Assembly: GCF_030269485.1 (NCBI RefSeq)
Contig: NZ_BSTL01000006.1
Location: 124,001 to 188,000, forward strand
Length of the DNA stretch: 64,000 bases
Direction: 5' to 3'
DNA from: Actinoplanes sp. NBRC 103695
GTDB taxonomy: Bacteria > Actinomycetota > Actinomycetes > Mycobacteriales > Micromonosporaceae
Under the pieces are notes generated by a model that was given only the letters and a program-made list of their open reading frames with translations, ran no database searches and was not told the DNA's origin. The translations under genes were made by a program, and so were the position numbers. Positions within the stretch are counted from its first letter, which is position 1; every line of letters begins with the position of its first letter. Shown here in pieces: positions 34,584 through 42,619 of this stretch.

Positions 34584-35097
34584 GGCACTGCTCCTGTCGG
34601 GGACCGTCGGCGCCGGCAAGACATCCGTCGCGGACGCGCTCGGCGACCTGCTGCAGGAGGCGGGCGTCGCCGGCGCGGTCATCGACGTCGACTGGCTGCG
34701 ACGCTGCTGGCCGGCGCCACCCGGCGACCGGTTCCACCACGACCTGACCCTGCGCAACCTGCAAGCCGTGGCGGGCACCTACCTGGCGGCCGGCGCCCAC
34801 CGGCTCGTCCTGGCCGGGGTGCTGGAGAGCCGCGACCAGCGCGACGACTACCAGGCGGCGCTGGGCGTGCCGCTCACGGTGTGCCGGCTGCACGCCGACC
34901 TGACCACCGTCCGGCAGCGCCTCGAACAGCGGCACGCGCAGGACCCGGCCGGGCTGGCCTGGCACCGGGAACGCTGCGGCGAACTCGACGACATCCTCCG
35001 CCGGGCGAACGTCGAGGACTTCACGGTCGACGGCAGCACCGGATCCGTGCACGACATCGCCGCAGCGGTCCGCGCGGCCGCCGGCTGGAAGGACTGA
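34576..35097 (+). CDS. P-loop kinase (AAA/adenylate-kinase-like)
   Basis: A 173-residue nucleotide-binding protein with P-loop LLLSGTVGAGKTSVADALG at residues 5-23 and a helical lid with LTTVRQRLEQRHAQDP. The layout is that of small gluconate/shikimate-kinase-like or chloramphenicol-phosphotransferase-like kinases; the substrate is not evident. GTG at 34576 overlaps the preceding gene by eight bases. A methyltransferase starts five bases after the stop. Confidence 0.8.
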   Translation: MAEALLLSGTVGAGKTSVADALGDLLQEAGVAGAVIDVDWLRRCWPAPPGDRFHHDLTLRNLQAVAGTYLAAGAHRLVLAGVLESRDQRDDYQAALGVPLTVCRLHADLTTVRQRLEQRHAQDPAGLAWHRERCGELDDILRRANVEDFTVDGSTGSVHDIAAAVRAAAGWKD

Positions 35098-35102
35098 CCG
35101 CC

Positions 35103-35843
35103 GTGGAATGGGTGAAGGAGTTCTACTCGCGTACCGGCGACTGGTGGGCCGGCGCGGAAGCCGTCGTCACCGACGAGGACCGGCAGCGCGCCGCCGCCAT
35201 CCGGGCACACGCCGGCGACGGGCCACGGCGGGTGCTCGAGCTCGGCTCCGGGTACGGCGCCGCCGCCGTGGCCACCGCCCTGGCCGGGCACACCGTCACC
35301 GCCGTCGAACTGGGCGACCGCGCCACCCACACCCCGCGCCTGGCCGCCCGGCACCACGTCCCCGACGACCGGCTCACCCTGGTCCGCGGCGACTTCTACC
35401 AGGTACGGCTCGACGGCCGCTTCGACGCAGTCACCTACTGGGACGGCTTCGGGGTGGGCACCGACGACGACCAGCGGCGCCTGCTCACCCGCATCGCCCG
35501 CGACTGGCTGACACCCGGCGGCGTCGCCCTGATCGACGTCTACAACCCGTTCGTGTGGGCCGCCCGGCACGGCACCCGCGAGCACCGCGACCGCCGCCCC
35601 GCCGACGGCTACCCCTACGAGCTGGAGAAACTGCTCACCTTCGACCCGCACACCAGCACCGCCACCGACACCTGGTGGGAGACCGCCCACCCGGAACGGC
35701 GCCTCAGCCAGCGCCTGCGCTGCTACACCCCGGCCGACCTGACCCTGCTGCTCACCGGCACCGGCCTGCATCTGGAGGAAGTCCACCCCGACGGCGACCT
35801 GCGCGACACCGCCTGGAGCTACCTGGCCGTCCTGACCGGCTGA
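35103..35843 (+). CDS. class I SAM-dependent methyltransferase
   Basis: A 246-residue methyltransferase. Motif I is VLELGSGYGAAAVATAL near residue 45; the acidic end of beta-2 is AVELGD; motif III region TPGGVALIDVYNPFVW. Small-molecule substrate unknown. GTG at 35103 follows the kinase stop closely, so it is likely the third gene of the same transcript. Its last 25 bases overlap the convergent HAD gene. Confidence 0.87.
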   Translation: MEWVKEFYSRTGDWWAGAEAVVTDEDRQRAAAIRAHAGDGPRRVLELGSGYGAAAVATALAGHTVTAVELGDRATHTPRLAARHHVPDDRLTLVRGDFYQVRLDGRFDAVTYWDGFGVGTDDDQRRLLTRIARDWLTPGGVALIDVYNPFVWAARHGTREHRDRRPADGYPYELEKLLTFDPHTSTATDTWWETAHPERRLSQRLRCYTPADLTLLLTGTGLHLEEVHPDGDLRDTAWSYLAVLTG

Positions 35844-36592
35844 AAGTCCAGCTCGTCCAGCGACCGCACCCGCCGCACCCCCGCGGCGGCCTCGTCACCG
35901 GCGTACGCGTCGTCGCGGTCCACCAGCACCGCGTCCCACCCCGCCGCCCGCGCCGCCAGCACATCCTTGGGCAAAGAATCACCCACCATCAGCACCGACG
36001 GCCAGGACGAGCCGGTCGACCCCGGACCCGGCACTCCCGGCTCCACCCCCAGCAGAGCGGCCGTGTGCCGGAACGCCCGCACATCCGGCTTCCCAGCCGG
36101 CAGCACCGACGACGCCACCAGCACCCCGGCGTCCCCGGCCAGCCCGACCCGCGCCAGCTTGCGGCGCTGCTGCTCCTCGTCACCGTTGGTCAGCACCGCC
36201 ACCGCCAGCCCGGCAGCCGCCGCCCGCCGCAACGCCGGCCCCGCATCCGGGAACGCCACCCACCCGGCCTCATACCGCTCCAGGTACCCGGCGAACAGCA
36301 CATCGGCCTCCGCGTCGGACACCGTCACCCCGAGGAACTCCCGCACCCGCTCCCGGCGCTGCCCCGCGAACGTGATCTCCCGCCGCTGCCACCGAGCGAA
36401 CAGCGGCACCGACACCGCCGCCCACCGCGCCGCCAGATCCGAACCGGCCAGATCCGAACCGGCCACGTCCGAACCCGCGCCGTCGACGCCCGTGACACCG
36501 TGCTCCGCCGCCCACGCCACCACCGCGGCGGCCGCAGCCGACCGCTGATCGACCAGCGTGTCATCCAGATCGAACACCACGGCCCGCAGCAC
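35819..36592 (-). CDS. HAD-superfamily hydrolase
   Basis: A 257-residue haloacid dehalogenase-like phosphatase. Motif I is VVFDLDDTLVD with both Asp residues, motif II is AVLTNGDEEQ, the motif III Lys is in PAGKPDVRAF, and motif IV is VLMVGDSLPKDV. A short in-frame direct repeat (about 15 bases, agatccgaaccggcc) gives the peptide repeat AGSDL in the cap region. Substrate unknown. Tail-to-tail overlap with the methyltransferase gene. Confidence 0.92.
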   Translation of the reverse strand: MLRAVVFDLDDTLVDQRSAAAAAVVAWAAEHGVTGVDGAGSDVAGSDLAGSDLAARWAAVSVPLFARWQRREITFAGQRRERVREFLGVTVSDAEADVLFAGYLERYEAGWVAFPDAGPALRRAAAAGLAVAVLTNGDEEQQRRKLARVGLAGDAGVLVASSVLPAGKPDVRAFRHTAALLGVEPGVPGPGSTGSSWPSVLMVGDSLPKDVLAARAAGWDAVLVDRDDAYAGDEAAAGVRRVRSLDELDFQPVRTAR

Positions 36593-36601
36593 CGGAACAC
36601 C

Positions 36602-37387
36602 CTACCGACGGCATCCCGACCGGCGGCGCACCCTCGACATGTCCACCGGCCGCGTCCGGTCCACGAACCGCGGCACCTGCAGCTCACCGGCCCGCAACGG
36701 CGCCAGCACCGCGTCGATCCCCTCGACGATCAACCGTGTCGCCACCGTCACCCGCGCACCCGGCCCCACGGGCAGACCCGACAGATCCACCGGCTCACCG
36801 AACCGCACCCGCACCACCGGCCGGCGCAGCACCGCGTACGCCAGTGCCCGCACCAACCGCCGCGGCGCCACATAGGGCATCACCGCATGCGTGCCCCACT
36901 GTGCCACCGGCACCACCGGCGCGCCCGACAACGCCGCCATCCGTGCCACACCCGTCTTGCCCCGCTCCGGCCACATCCACGGATCCAGCCCGATCCGCCC
37001 CTCCGGATAGACCAGCACCGTCGAACTCGCCGTCAACGCCGCCGCCGCGGCCGGCAACGCCTCCGCCACCCGCGCCGACCGCCGATCCACCCGGATGTGC
37101 CCGCACGCCCGCATGATCGACCCCAGCACCGGCGCACGGAACACCCCACCGGTCGCCATGAACCGCGGCGCCAGACCCACCCGGGAGCACGCCGCCATCA
37201 TCACGACCGGGTCGACCGGGCTCACATGGTTGACCGCCAGAATCAGCGGCCCCGCCCGCAACCCGGCCGGAACCACACCGGACACCCGCAACCGGCACAA
37301 CGGAAACACCAGCACCCGAGCGAACACCAGCAGGAACCGCCACAACAGCGGCACCCGCCACACCGGCTCAGCCACCCCCGAGGTCAC
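36602..37387 (-). CDS. PlsC-like 1-acyl-glycerol-3-phosphate acyltransferase
   Basis: A 261-residue membrane-associated acyltransferase. The HX4D box is VNHVSPVDPVV, the glycerophosphate-binding region is VYPEGRIG, and VPVAQWGTHA is motif IV. One or two N-terminal hydrophobic segments. It should acylate lysophosphatidate or a related lipid. Its ATG overlaps the stop of the upstream hypothetical gene by four bases; the sense strand is rich in G/T-ending codons, in line with the C-rich plus strand here. Confidence 0.9.
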   Translation of the reverse strand: MTSGVAEPVWRVPLLWRFLLVFARVLVFPLCRLRVSGVVPAGLRAGPLILAVNHVSPVDPVVMMAACSRVGLAPRFMATGGVFRAPVLGSIMRACGHIRVDRRSARVAEALPAAAAALTASSTVLVYPEGRIGLDPWMWPERGKTGVARMAALSGAPVVPVAQWGTHAVMPYVAPRRLVRALAYAVLRRPVVRVRFGEPVDLSGLPVGPGARVTVATRLIVEGIDAVLAPLRAGELQVPRFVDRTRPVDMSRVRRRSGCRR

Positions 37388-38067
37388 CCCGCGTCGCGCA
37401 GCTCCGCGAGCCGCGACTCGATCTCGGCAAGCTGCGCCCGCAACCGGTCCGCCTCCTCCTCGGCCTCCTTACGCTCGGCCGACAGGATCTGCTCCACCGC
37501 CTCCTGCACACCCGGCACATCCACCAGCGACACCATCCGCATCGCCTCCACCGGCTTGATCACATAGGGCTTCGCCAGCACCTTCGCACCCTGCGCCGCC
37601 GACACCAGCCACTCACCCTCGGCATACGCCAACGTCACCGTCAGACCAGCAGGAGCCTTCGGCTTCGCCACCCGGGCAGGCTTACGCGGCGCCGGGGGAG
37701 CGGCAGCAGTTTCCGTCACCGGCTCAGCCTGCACGTCCGCGGCCGCCGGATCAGGGCGACGCGCGGGAGCCTCCTCCAGCAGAGGCGGCCCCGACGGCGC
37801 CGCCGGCTCAGGAGCAGCCTTCACCGGACGCGGCGCAGCCTTCACACCCCGCGGCGCCACCAGCAGATCGGCGGGGGAGAAGGGCAACTCGTCACGCCCG
37901 AACCGCACCACCACCCAGTCGTCCGACTCCGCCGGATCGGTCAGCCCCACCACCTGACCCAGCTGACCCGCGATCTGCCCCGCCGCATCGGTGAACACCA
38001 CCTTCGGCTTACGGCCCGCGGCCACACCCTCCCGGATTACCCGGAGCTCATCCTCGGACAGACCCAT
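37384..38067 (-). CDS. hypothetical protein with coiled-coil tail
   Basis: A 227-residue protein not recognised by family. The N-terminal 80 residues look like a small beta domain (KPKVVFTDAAGQIAGQLGQV, DDWVVVRFGRDELPFSPADL). A Pro/Ala/Lys linker follows, with PRPVKAAPEPAAP. A second globular stretch (LTVTLAYAEGEWLVSAAQGA, VIKPVEAMRMVSLVDVPGVQ) precedes a C-terminal coiled coil (ERKEAEEEADRLRAQLAEIE). ATG at 38067 starts the conserved-looking sequence. It is translationally coupled to the PlsC gene. A scaffold or DNA-associated role is possible but unproven. Confidence 0.72.
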   Translation of the reverse strand: MGLSEDELRVIREGVAAGRKPKVVFTDAAGQIAGQLGQVVGLTDPAESDDWVVVRFGRDELPFSPADLLVAPRGVKAAPRPVKAAPEPAAPSGPPLLEEAPARRPDPAAADVQAEPVTETAAAPPAPRKPARVAKPKAPAGLTVTLAYAEGEWLVSAAQGAKVLAKPYVIKPVEAMRMVSLVDVPGVQEAVEQILSAERKEAEEEADRLRAQLAEIESRLAELRDAG

Positions 38068-38114
38068 TCCCGCATCCACCTCTCGTACGTTTGTGCCAAA
38101 GTTGTACCACCCGC

Positions 38115-38816
38115 CTACGACAGGACCGGCGGCCGGGCCGTCACGCAGTACTCCCGCCCCGCCGGATCCCGCAACGTCGTCCACTGACCCGGCACCACCC
38201 GCACCACCGAAGCACCCAGCCCCACCTGCCGCTCGACCGTCGCCGCCACGTCCACCGCCGCGAAATCCAGATGCATCCCCGCCGCCGGACCGCCCGTACG
38301 CTGCAACAACAAACGCAGCGCAAGCCCCGCACCCGGCCGCAGCCGCGCGAACTCCGGGAGATCCGTCTCCCGCACCTCGGAGGAGATCAACCCGGCCCAG
38401 AACGCCGCCTCACGATCGAACACCGGCCGCGGCACATCCAGACACATCTGATCCACCAGCGCCCCGTCCACCGGCCCCGGACGCACATAGGAATCAGCGG
38501 CAGGCACCAGGCAGAACGGCAACCCGGCAGGGGAGCGGCACACCACCAGCGACCCACGATCAGCCACCACGAAACCCGCAAGCTCCCGAGCCGCCGCCCG
38601 CACGTCATCCACATGCAGATCCAGATGACACGACGGCGGCCCCGCATCAATCACCTGCACCCGCAGAAACGGATCACCACCCGCGGGCACCAACGTCGCG
38701 AACCGGCCCCCGTCACGCCACTCGGACAACACCGACCCGGTGACCGCGCACCAGAAGGAATCAGAAGCAGGGGAGGGCGAGTCCAGAAACCCCGTAAACC
38801 ACCGCACCGCGACCAT
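38115..38816 (-). CDS. VOC/glyoxalase-like two-domain protein
   Basis: A 233-residue protein with two vicinal-oxygen-chelate domains. First half: WFTGFLDSPSPASDSFWCAV, HLDLHVDDVRAAARELAG, LPFCLVPA. Second half: QMCLDVPRPVFDREAAFWAG, HLDFAAVDVAATVERQVGLG, LRDPAGREYCV. Such actinobacterial proteins are often annotated as glyoxalase-like and bind small hydrophobic ligands or toxins; metal ligands are only partly conserved. Divergent from the phosphotransferase at 38831 with only 14 bases between starts. Confidence 0.85.
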   Translation of the reverse strand: MVAVRWFTGFLDSPSPASDSFWCAVTGSVLSEWRDGGRFATLVPAGGDPFLRVQVIDAGPPSCHLDLHVDDVRAAARELAGFVVADRGSLVVCRSPAGLPFCLVPAADSYVRPGPVDGALVDQMCLDVPRPVFDREAAFWAGLISSEVRETDLPEFARLRPGAGLALRLLLQRTGGPAAGMHLDFAAVDVAATVERQVGLGASVVRVVPGQWTTLRDPAGREYCVTARPPVLS

Positions 38817-38830
38817 GGAACCCTCTTCCC

Positions 38831-39703
38831 GTGAAGATGCACCCCGGACAGGCCGACCTCACCGCCACCACCGTCGCCGCCCTGGTAACACGCCAGCATC
38901 CGCACTGGCGCGACCTGCCCGTCACCCCGATCGTCTCGCACGGCACCGTCAACGCCCTGTACCGCCTCGGCAACGACATCGTCCTGCGCTTCCCCCTGCG
39001 ACCCGTCACCCACCCCGGACCCCTGAAAGCCGAACAGGACCACGCCCGCCGCCTCCAGCCCCACGTCCCGGTCACCCTCCCCGAGCCCCTCGCGCTCGGC
39101 AAACCAGAAGAGGGGTACGCAGGCTACTGGACCGCGTACCGATGGATCGACGGACGCACCGCCACCCCGCACGACATCGACCCCACGCACCTGGCCCGCG
39201 TCGCCACCGCCGTCCACCACGTCGACACCGGGGGACAACCCTGGAACGGCCACTCCCGCGGCGGCCCCCTCGCCGGCCAGGACGACTGGGTCCGCCACAG
39301 CCTCCACCAGAGCCGCTCGCTCACCGACACCGCGGCGCTCACCCGCATCTGGCAGGATTGCCTCAACGCGCCCCTCCACAAAGGACCCGACGTCTGGATC
39401 CACGCCGACCTCATGCCCGGCAACCTGCTCGTCCGCGACCACCGCCTGCACGCCGTCATCGACCTCGGCGCCGTCTGCACCGGCGACCCCGCCGTCGACC
39501 ACATGCCCGCCTGGAACCTCTTCGACGCCGCCGAACGCGCCACCTACCGCCAAGCCCTCGACGCCGGCGACGCCTCCTGGCAACGCGGCCGCGGCTGAGC
39601 CCTCGTCCAAGCCGTCGGCGCCCTCTGGTACTACGCCGACACCAACCCCGCCATGGCCGACAACGCCCGCACCACCCTCACCGCGCTGCTGGAGGACCGA
39701 TGA
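38831..39703 (+). pseudogene. APH-fold phosphotransferase interrupted by an in-frame TGA
   Basis: The frame encodes a phosphotransferase with VWIHADLMPGNLLV and AVIDLGAVCTGDP, ending DASWQRGRG at a TGA (39596-39598). The same frame continues without another stop for 34 codons, giving ALVQAVGALWYYADTNPAMA and then LTALLEDR. Relatives have GRGWAL at this point, so TGG to TGA (Trp to stop) is the simplest explanation. The frame then ends at 39703 in an ATGA overlap with the next gene, showing the longer version is the original. Truncated product is 255 residues. Readthrough or sequencing error remain possible. Confidence 0.82.
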
Positions 39704-40308
39704 CAAATCTGCTCACCCACGACGGCGACGCCCCCGAGGACGCACCCGGCAACCGCACCGGCGGCCTCCCGCTCGCACCCGCCGGCTTCACCTGGCCCAC
39801 CTGCGCCGAATGCGACCGCCCCCTGCAGTTCCTCGCCCAGCTCCTGCTCGACGACGACCGGCGCCTCCTGGCGATCTTCCAGTGCGCCAACGACCCCGGC
39901 CTCTGCGACGAATGGGACGCCAACGCCGGCGGCAACCGCGCCTACCTGTTCGACAACCAGGACCTGCGCCCGGTGCCCGCGCCCGGCGGCGGCGAGACCG
40001 GACTCGGCGCGGTGTCCGCCATCCGGACGGAACCGCCGGCCGAGGACGACTACGACGAGGCCATCGCCGCGTGGGCCGCACGCACCGGCCGCAGCCGCCG
40101 CGAGGTCCTGGGCGGTATCGGCGGGGAGCCGTCGTGGCTCCAGTTCGACCAGACGCCGTCGTGTGTCGACTGCGCCCGGCCCATGAGGTTCGCCGCGCAC
40201 CTGGAGGAAGGCCGCGACAGCCAGACGGCGATCAATCTCGGCGGAGGCGTCGGTTACGCCTTCCGGTGCGGCCAGCATCTGCGGGCGAAGTTCCTCTGGC
40301 AGCGCTGA
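39700..40308 (+). CDS. DUF1963 (YwqG-like) protein
   Basis: A 202-residue protein with two related Cys-x-x-Cys blocks (PTCAECDRPLQFLAQLLLDD and PSCVDCARPMRFAAHLEEG), typical of the DUF1963/YwqG family; function unknown. ATG at 39700 overlaps the stop of the longer phosphotransferase frame, supporting this start. It is followed by an AT-rich, dif-like site. Confidence 0.8.
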   Translation: MTNLLTHDGDAPEDAPGNRTGGLPLAPAGFTWPTCAECDRPLQFLAQLLLDDDRRLLAIFQCANDPGLCDEWDANAGGNRAYLFDNQDLRPVPAPGGGETGLGAVSAIRTEPPAEDDYDEAIAAWAARTGRSRREVLGGIGGEPSWLQFDQTPSCVDCARPMRFAAHLEEGRDSQTAINLGGGVGYAFRCGQHLRAKFLWQR

Positions 40309-40325
40309 AACCAACGCCAGAATCC

Positions 40326-40353
40326 CGGGTCGATAATCTACATTATGTAAACC
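40326..40353 (+). other. dif-like site A (11-6-11 layout) or GntR/MarR-like operator
   Basis: cgggtcgataa, tctaca, ttatgtaaacc: the inner bases ATAA and TTATG flank a six-base centre exactly as in the E. coli dif core. The site is conspicuously AT-rich for this genome. It also contains TACATTATGTA, an operator-like inverted repeat, and TACATT fits a -10, so a promoter for the TfoX-like gene 38 bases later is an equal reading. Confidence 0.4.
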
Positions 40354-40390
40354 TGATTCTGTCGGGGGCCTTCTGAGGCAGACTGACGGG

Positions 40391-40735
40391 ATGGCGATCG
40401 ACCATGACGCGGTCAAGCGCGGCGACGAACGACTGGAAGCGCTCGCGGACGACTACCTGAGCCGGCCCGGCGTCGACTGGGGCCGGATGTTCTCCACCAC
40501 CGGCCTGCGCGTGCGCGGCAAGGTCTTCGGCCTGGTCAACCGCCAGGGCCAGCTCATGGTCAAGATCCCCGCCACCCGCGCCGACGAGCTCGAGTCCACC
40601 GGCGCCGCCGCCCGCATCATCATGAAGGGCCGCGTCATGCGCGAATGGGTCGAGATGCCCTACGAGGCCGGCGAGCAGCCCTGGCGCGACCTGCTCGACG
40701 AGGCGTACGCGTACCTGAACACGATCACCCCGTAG
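40391..40735 (+). CDS. TfoX N-terminal domain protein
   Basis: A 114-residue protein of the TfoX/Sxy N-terminal family: MFSTTGLRVRGKVFGLVNR, LMVKIPATRADELES, IIMKGRVMREWVEMPYE. In proteobacteria TfoX controls competence, but stand-alone N-domain proteins in actinobacteria have unknown function. It sits alone between two dif-like sites and immediately before a tyrosine recombinase, which is the main interest of this gene. Confidence 0.8.
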   Translation: MAIDHDAVKRGDERLEALADDYLSRPGVDWGRMFSTTGLRVRGKVFGLVNRQGQLMVKIPATRADELESTGAAARIIMKGRVMREWVEMPYEAGEQPWRDLLDEAYAYLNTITP

Positions 40736-40750
40736 ATCGAACATGCGTTC

Positions 40751-40785
40751 TGGTCAAACCGGATAATTGCTGCATAATATGTCTT
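40751..40785 (+). promoter_or_regulatory. putative promoter of leaderless recombinase gene
   Basis: TAATAT (40775-40780) ends five bases before the ATG, and TGGTCA (40751-40756) is a four-of-six -35 at 18-bp spacing. There is no ribosome site. The -10 and ATG lie inside the inverted repeat of dif-like site B, so recombinase binding could shut off its own promoter. Confidence 0.5.
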
Positions 40786-40794
40786 ATGCAGCAT
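40767..40794 (+). other. dif-like site B: perfect 10-6-10 inverted repeat at recombinase start
   Basis: TGCTGCATAA (40768-40777) and TTATGCAGCA (40784-40793) are perfect inverted arms around the six bases tatgtc. The inner CATAA and TTATG with a six-base centre are the same as in the E. coli dif core. It overlaps the -10 element and start codon (40786) of a Xer-type recombinase. Core recombination site and autoregulatory operator are both compatible. Confidence 0.6.
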
Positions 40795-41745
40795 GAAACA
40801 GTCAGCGTGTTGATCGACGAGTTTCTGGCGGCGCGAGCCGTGCGCAAGCCGTCGGTGCACACGCTGGCCGCGTACCGCCGAGATCTGCTCTTGATCCTCG
40901 ATCTTGTTGCGGAGACGCGGGCGCGCACCGATCTGTCCGTCGGCGACCTCTCCCCTCGCCTGCTGCGGTCGGCGTTCGCGCGGTTCGCGGCCACCCGGGC
41001 CCCCGCCTCCATCTACCGGGCCTGGTCGAGCTGGAACGCGTTCTTCACGTTCCTGGTGACCGAGGGCGTGGTGGCGGGCAACCCGATGTCGGCGGTGGAC
41101 AAGCCCCGGGTGGCGCAGCCCTCCCCCAAGCCGCTGCGGGGCGAGGACACCCCGGAGCAGTTGCTCACCGCGGTGGCCGTGCCGGATCAGCGGCAGCGTG
41201 ACCCGTGGCCGGAGCGGGACCTGGTGGTGATCGCGCTGGCGTTGTGCGCGGGTTTGCGCCTGTCGGAGCTGCTGGGGCTGCGCATGGGGTCGTTCGTGGG
41301 GCGTCCGGGTGAGCGCCGGGTGGAGGTGGCCGGTAAGGGCGGGCGGCCGCGCACGGTGCCGATCGAGCCGGAGCTGGACGCGGTCGTCGAGGCGTATGTG
41401 GCCAGCCGGCGATTACGGACGACGCGGGATGTGGAGGCGTTGCTGGTGGATCGGCAGGGCACGCCGTTGCGGCGGGGCGGGCTGCAGTATCTGGTGCAGT
41501 CGGCGTACCGGCGGGCCGGGATCGGTGATCGGGTGCCGCGGGGTGCGCAGTTGCATGCGTTGCGGCACACGTTCGCGACGCGGCTGGCGGAGGACGGGGC
41601 GAACGCGTCGGAGATCATGCGGTTGCTGGGGCACGGGTCGTTGACGACGTCGCAGAACTACATCGAGGTGACGGCGGCGCAGCAGCGCGCGGCCGTCCGG
41701 GCGAACCGGACGAACCGCGCGCTGGGTGGTCTTACGCGAGGGTGA
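40786..41745 (+). CDS. XerC/XerD-like tyrosine recombinase
   Basis: A 319-residue recombinase with an N-terminal SAM-like domain (KPSVHTLAAYRRDLLLILDL) and all catalytic residues: Arg in CAGLRLSELLGL, Lys in VAGKGGRPRTV, His-x-x-Arg in LHALRHTFATRL, His in LLGHGSLTTSQNY and the Tyr just after it. The ATG at 40786 lacks a ribosome site and falls in dif-like site B. Codon use shifts within the gene: the first half is mixed while the last 500 bases favour G/T-ending codons, coinciding with a local strand-composition switch. The 3' end overlaps the convergent ohr gene by 14 bases. Confidence 0.92.
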   Translation: MQHETVSVLIDEFLAARAVRKPSVHTLAAYRRDLLLILDLVAETRARTDLSVGDLSPRLLRSAFARFAATRAPASIYRAWSSWNAFFTFLVTEGVVAGNPMSAVDKPRVAQPSPKPLRGEDTPEQLLTAVAVPDQRQRDPWPERDLVVIALALCAGLRLSELLGLRMGSFVGRPGERRVEVAGKGGRPRTVPIEPELDAVVEAYVASRRLRTTRDVEALLVDRQGTPLRRGGLQYLVQSAYRRAGIGDRVPRGAQLHALRHTFATRLAEDGANASEIMRLLGHGSLTTSQNYIEVTAAQQRAAVRANRTNRALGGLTRG

Positions 41746-42160
41746 GTTCGACCTCGATGTTGCCGCGGGTGGCGTTGGAGTAGGGGCAGACCTGGTGGGC
41801 GGCCTCGAGTAGTTCTTTGCCCTTTTCGGGGCTGACGCTGGGGAGTTCGGCCTCGATGGCGACGTTGAGGATGAAGCCGGGGGTGCCGTCGGGCTTGGGG
41901 CCGATGCCGACGTCGACGGTGATGGCGGTGTCGGTGAGCTCGATCTTCTGGCTGCGGGCGACGAGTTTGAGGGCGCCGTGGAAGCAGGCGGCGTAGCCGG
42001 CGGCGAAGAGCTGCTCGGGGTTGCTGTGTGCGCCGCCGGGGCCGCCCATCTCCTTGGGGACGGCGAGGTCGAGGTCGAGGACGCCGTCGCTGGAGCGGGT
42101 GTGTCCGTTGCGGCCGTCGCCGCTGGCGGTGGCGGATGCGGTGTAGATGGCGGTGGTCAT
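41732..42160 (-). CDS. ohr: organic hydroperoxide resistance protein Ohr
   Basis: A 142-residue OsmC/Ohr thiol peroxidase reducing organic hydroperoxides. The two catalytic cysteines are in AAGYAACFHGALKLVA and AHQVCPYSNATRGN. YTASATASGDGRNGHTRSSD and LAVPKEMGGPGG are typical N-terminal Ohr sequence. A clear AAAGGGGC ribosome site precedes the ATG. It follows ohrR by 12 bases in the same direction, so the pair is an operon. Confidence 0.96.
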   Translation of the reverse strand: MTTAIYTASATASGDGRNGHTRSSDGVLDLDLAVPKEMGGPGGAHSNPEQLFAAGYAACFHGALKLVARSQKIELTDTAITVDVGIGPKPDGTPGFILNVAIEAELPSVSPEKGKELLEAAHQVCPYSNATRGNIEVELTLA

Positions 42161-42172
42161 GGTGCCCCTTTG

Positions 42173-42619
42173 CTAGATGGTGATGGTGCGTGCGGAGGTG
42201 CTGATGCGGCTCAGCAGGTGGTGCAGCTGGATGGCCTCGGTGTGGGTGATGCCGAGTTCACCGAGGGCGCAGGCGAGGCGTTCGGGCAGTTCGGCGGCGC
42301 GGGTGCGCAGGGCGTTGCCGGCGTCGGTGGCCTCGATGACGACGGTGCGTTCGTCGTGGGTGCCTCGGGTGCGGCGGACGAGGCCGGCGGTTTCGAGGCG
42401 TTTGAGCAGTGGCGAGAGGGTGCCGCTGTCGAGGTGCAGGGCGTGGCCGAGGTCGCGGACGGTGATGCTGCCGCGTTGCCAGATGACGGTGAGGGCGACG
42501 AATTGGGGGTAGGTGAGGCCGAGTTCGTCGAGGGCGGGGCGGTAGGCGCCGGTGATGGCCCGCGAGGCGGTGTAGAGCTCGAAGCAGAGCATCCGTTCGA
42601 GTCCGGTGGTTTCGGCCAT
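42173..42619 (-). CDS. ohrR: MarR-family organic peroxide sensor OhrR
   Basis: A 148-residue MarR-type repressor. The peroxide-sensing Cys lies near the N-terminus in ERMLCFELYTASRAI, and the OhrR-typical LGLTYPQFVALTVIW and DSGTLSPLLKRLETAGLVRR follow. ATG at 42619 is supported by a -10 seven bases upstream, so the longer frame to 42937 is not used. It would repress the ohrR-ohr operon through the palindrome in its own promoter and release on Cys oxidation. Confidence 0.95.
   Translation of the reverse strand: MAETTGLERMLCFELYTASRAITGAYRPALDELGLTYPQFVALTVIWQRGSITVRDLGHALHLDSGTLSPLLKRLETAGLVRRTRGTHDERTVVIEATDAGNALRTRAAELPERLACALGELGITHTEAIQLHHLLSRISTSARTITI

Noticed and set aside
35108-37567. 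An 819-codon plus-strand open frame
   Set aside because: Arg/His/Pro-rich shadow of the methyltransferase, HAD and PlsC genes, which carry the real motifs.
39596-39598. TGA as a selenocysteine codon
   Set aside because: Relatives have Trp at this position, the residue is not catalytic, and no SECIS-like structure or Sec gene is evident. Nonsense mutation is simpler.
40326-40794. Chromosomal terminus dif site
   Set aside because: The local plus-strand composition goes from C-rich on the left to G-rich on the right, opposite to what is expected across a terminus, and two sites rather than one are present. A mobile-module or operator reading fits better.
40320-41200. Replication origin at the composition switch
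   Set aside because: No cluster of DnaA boxes and no dnaA, dnaN or parAB genes nearby.
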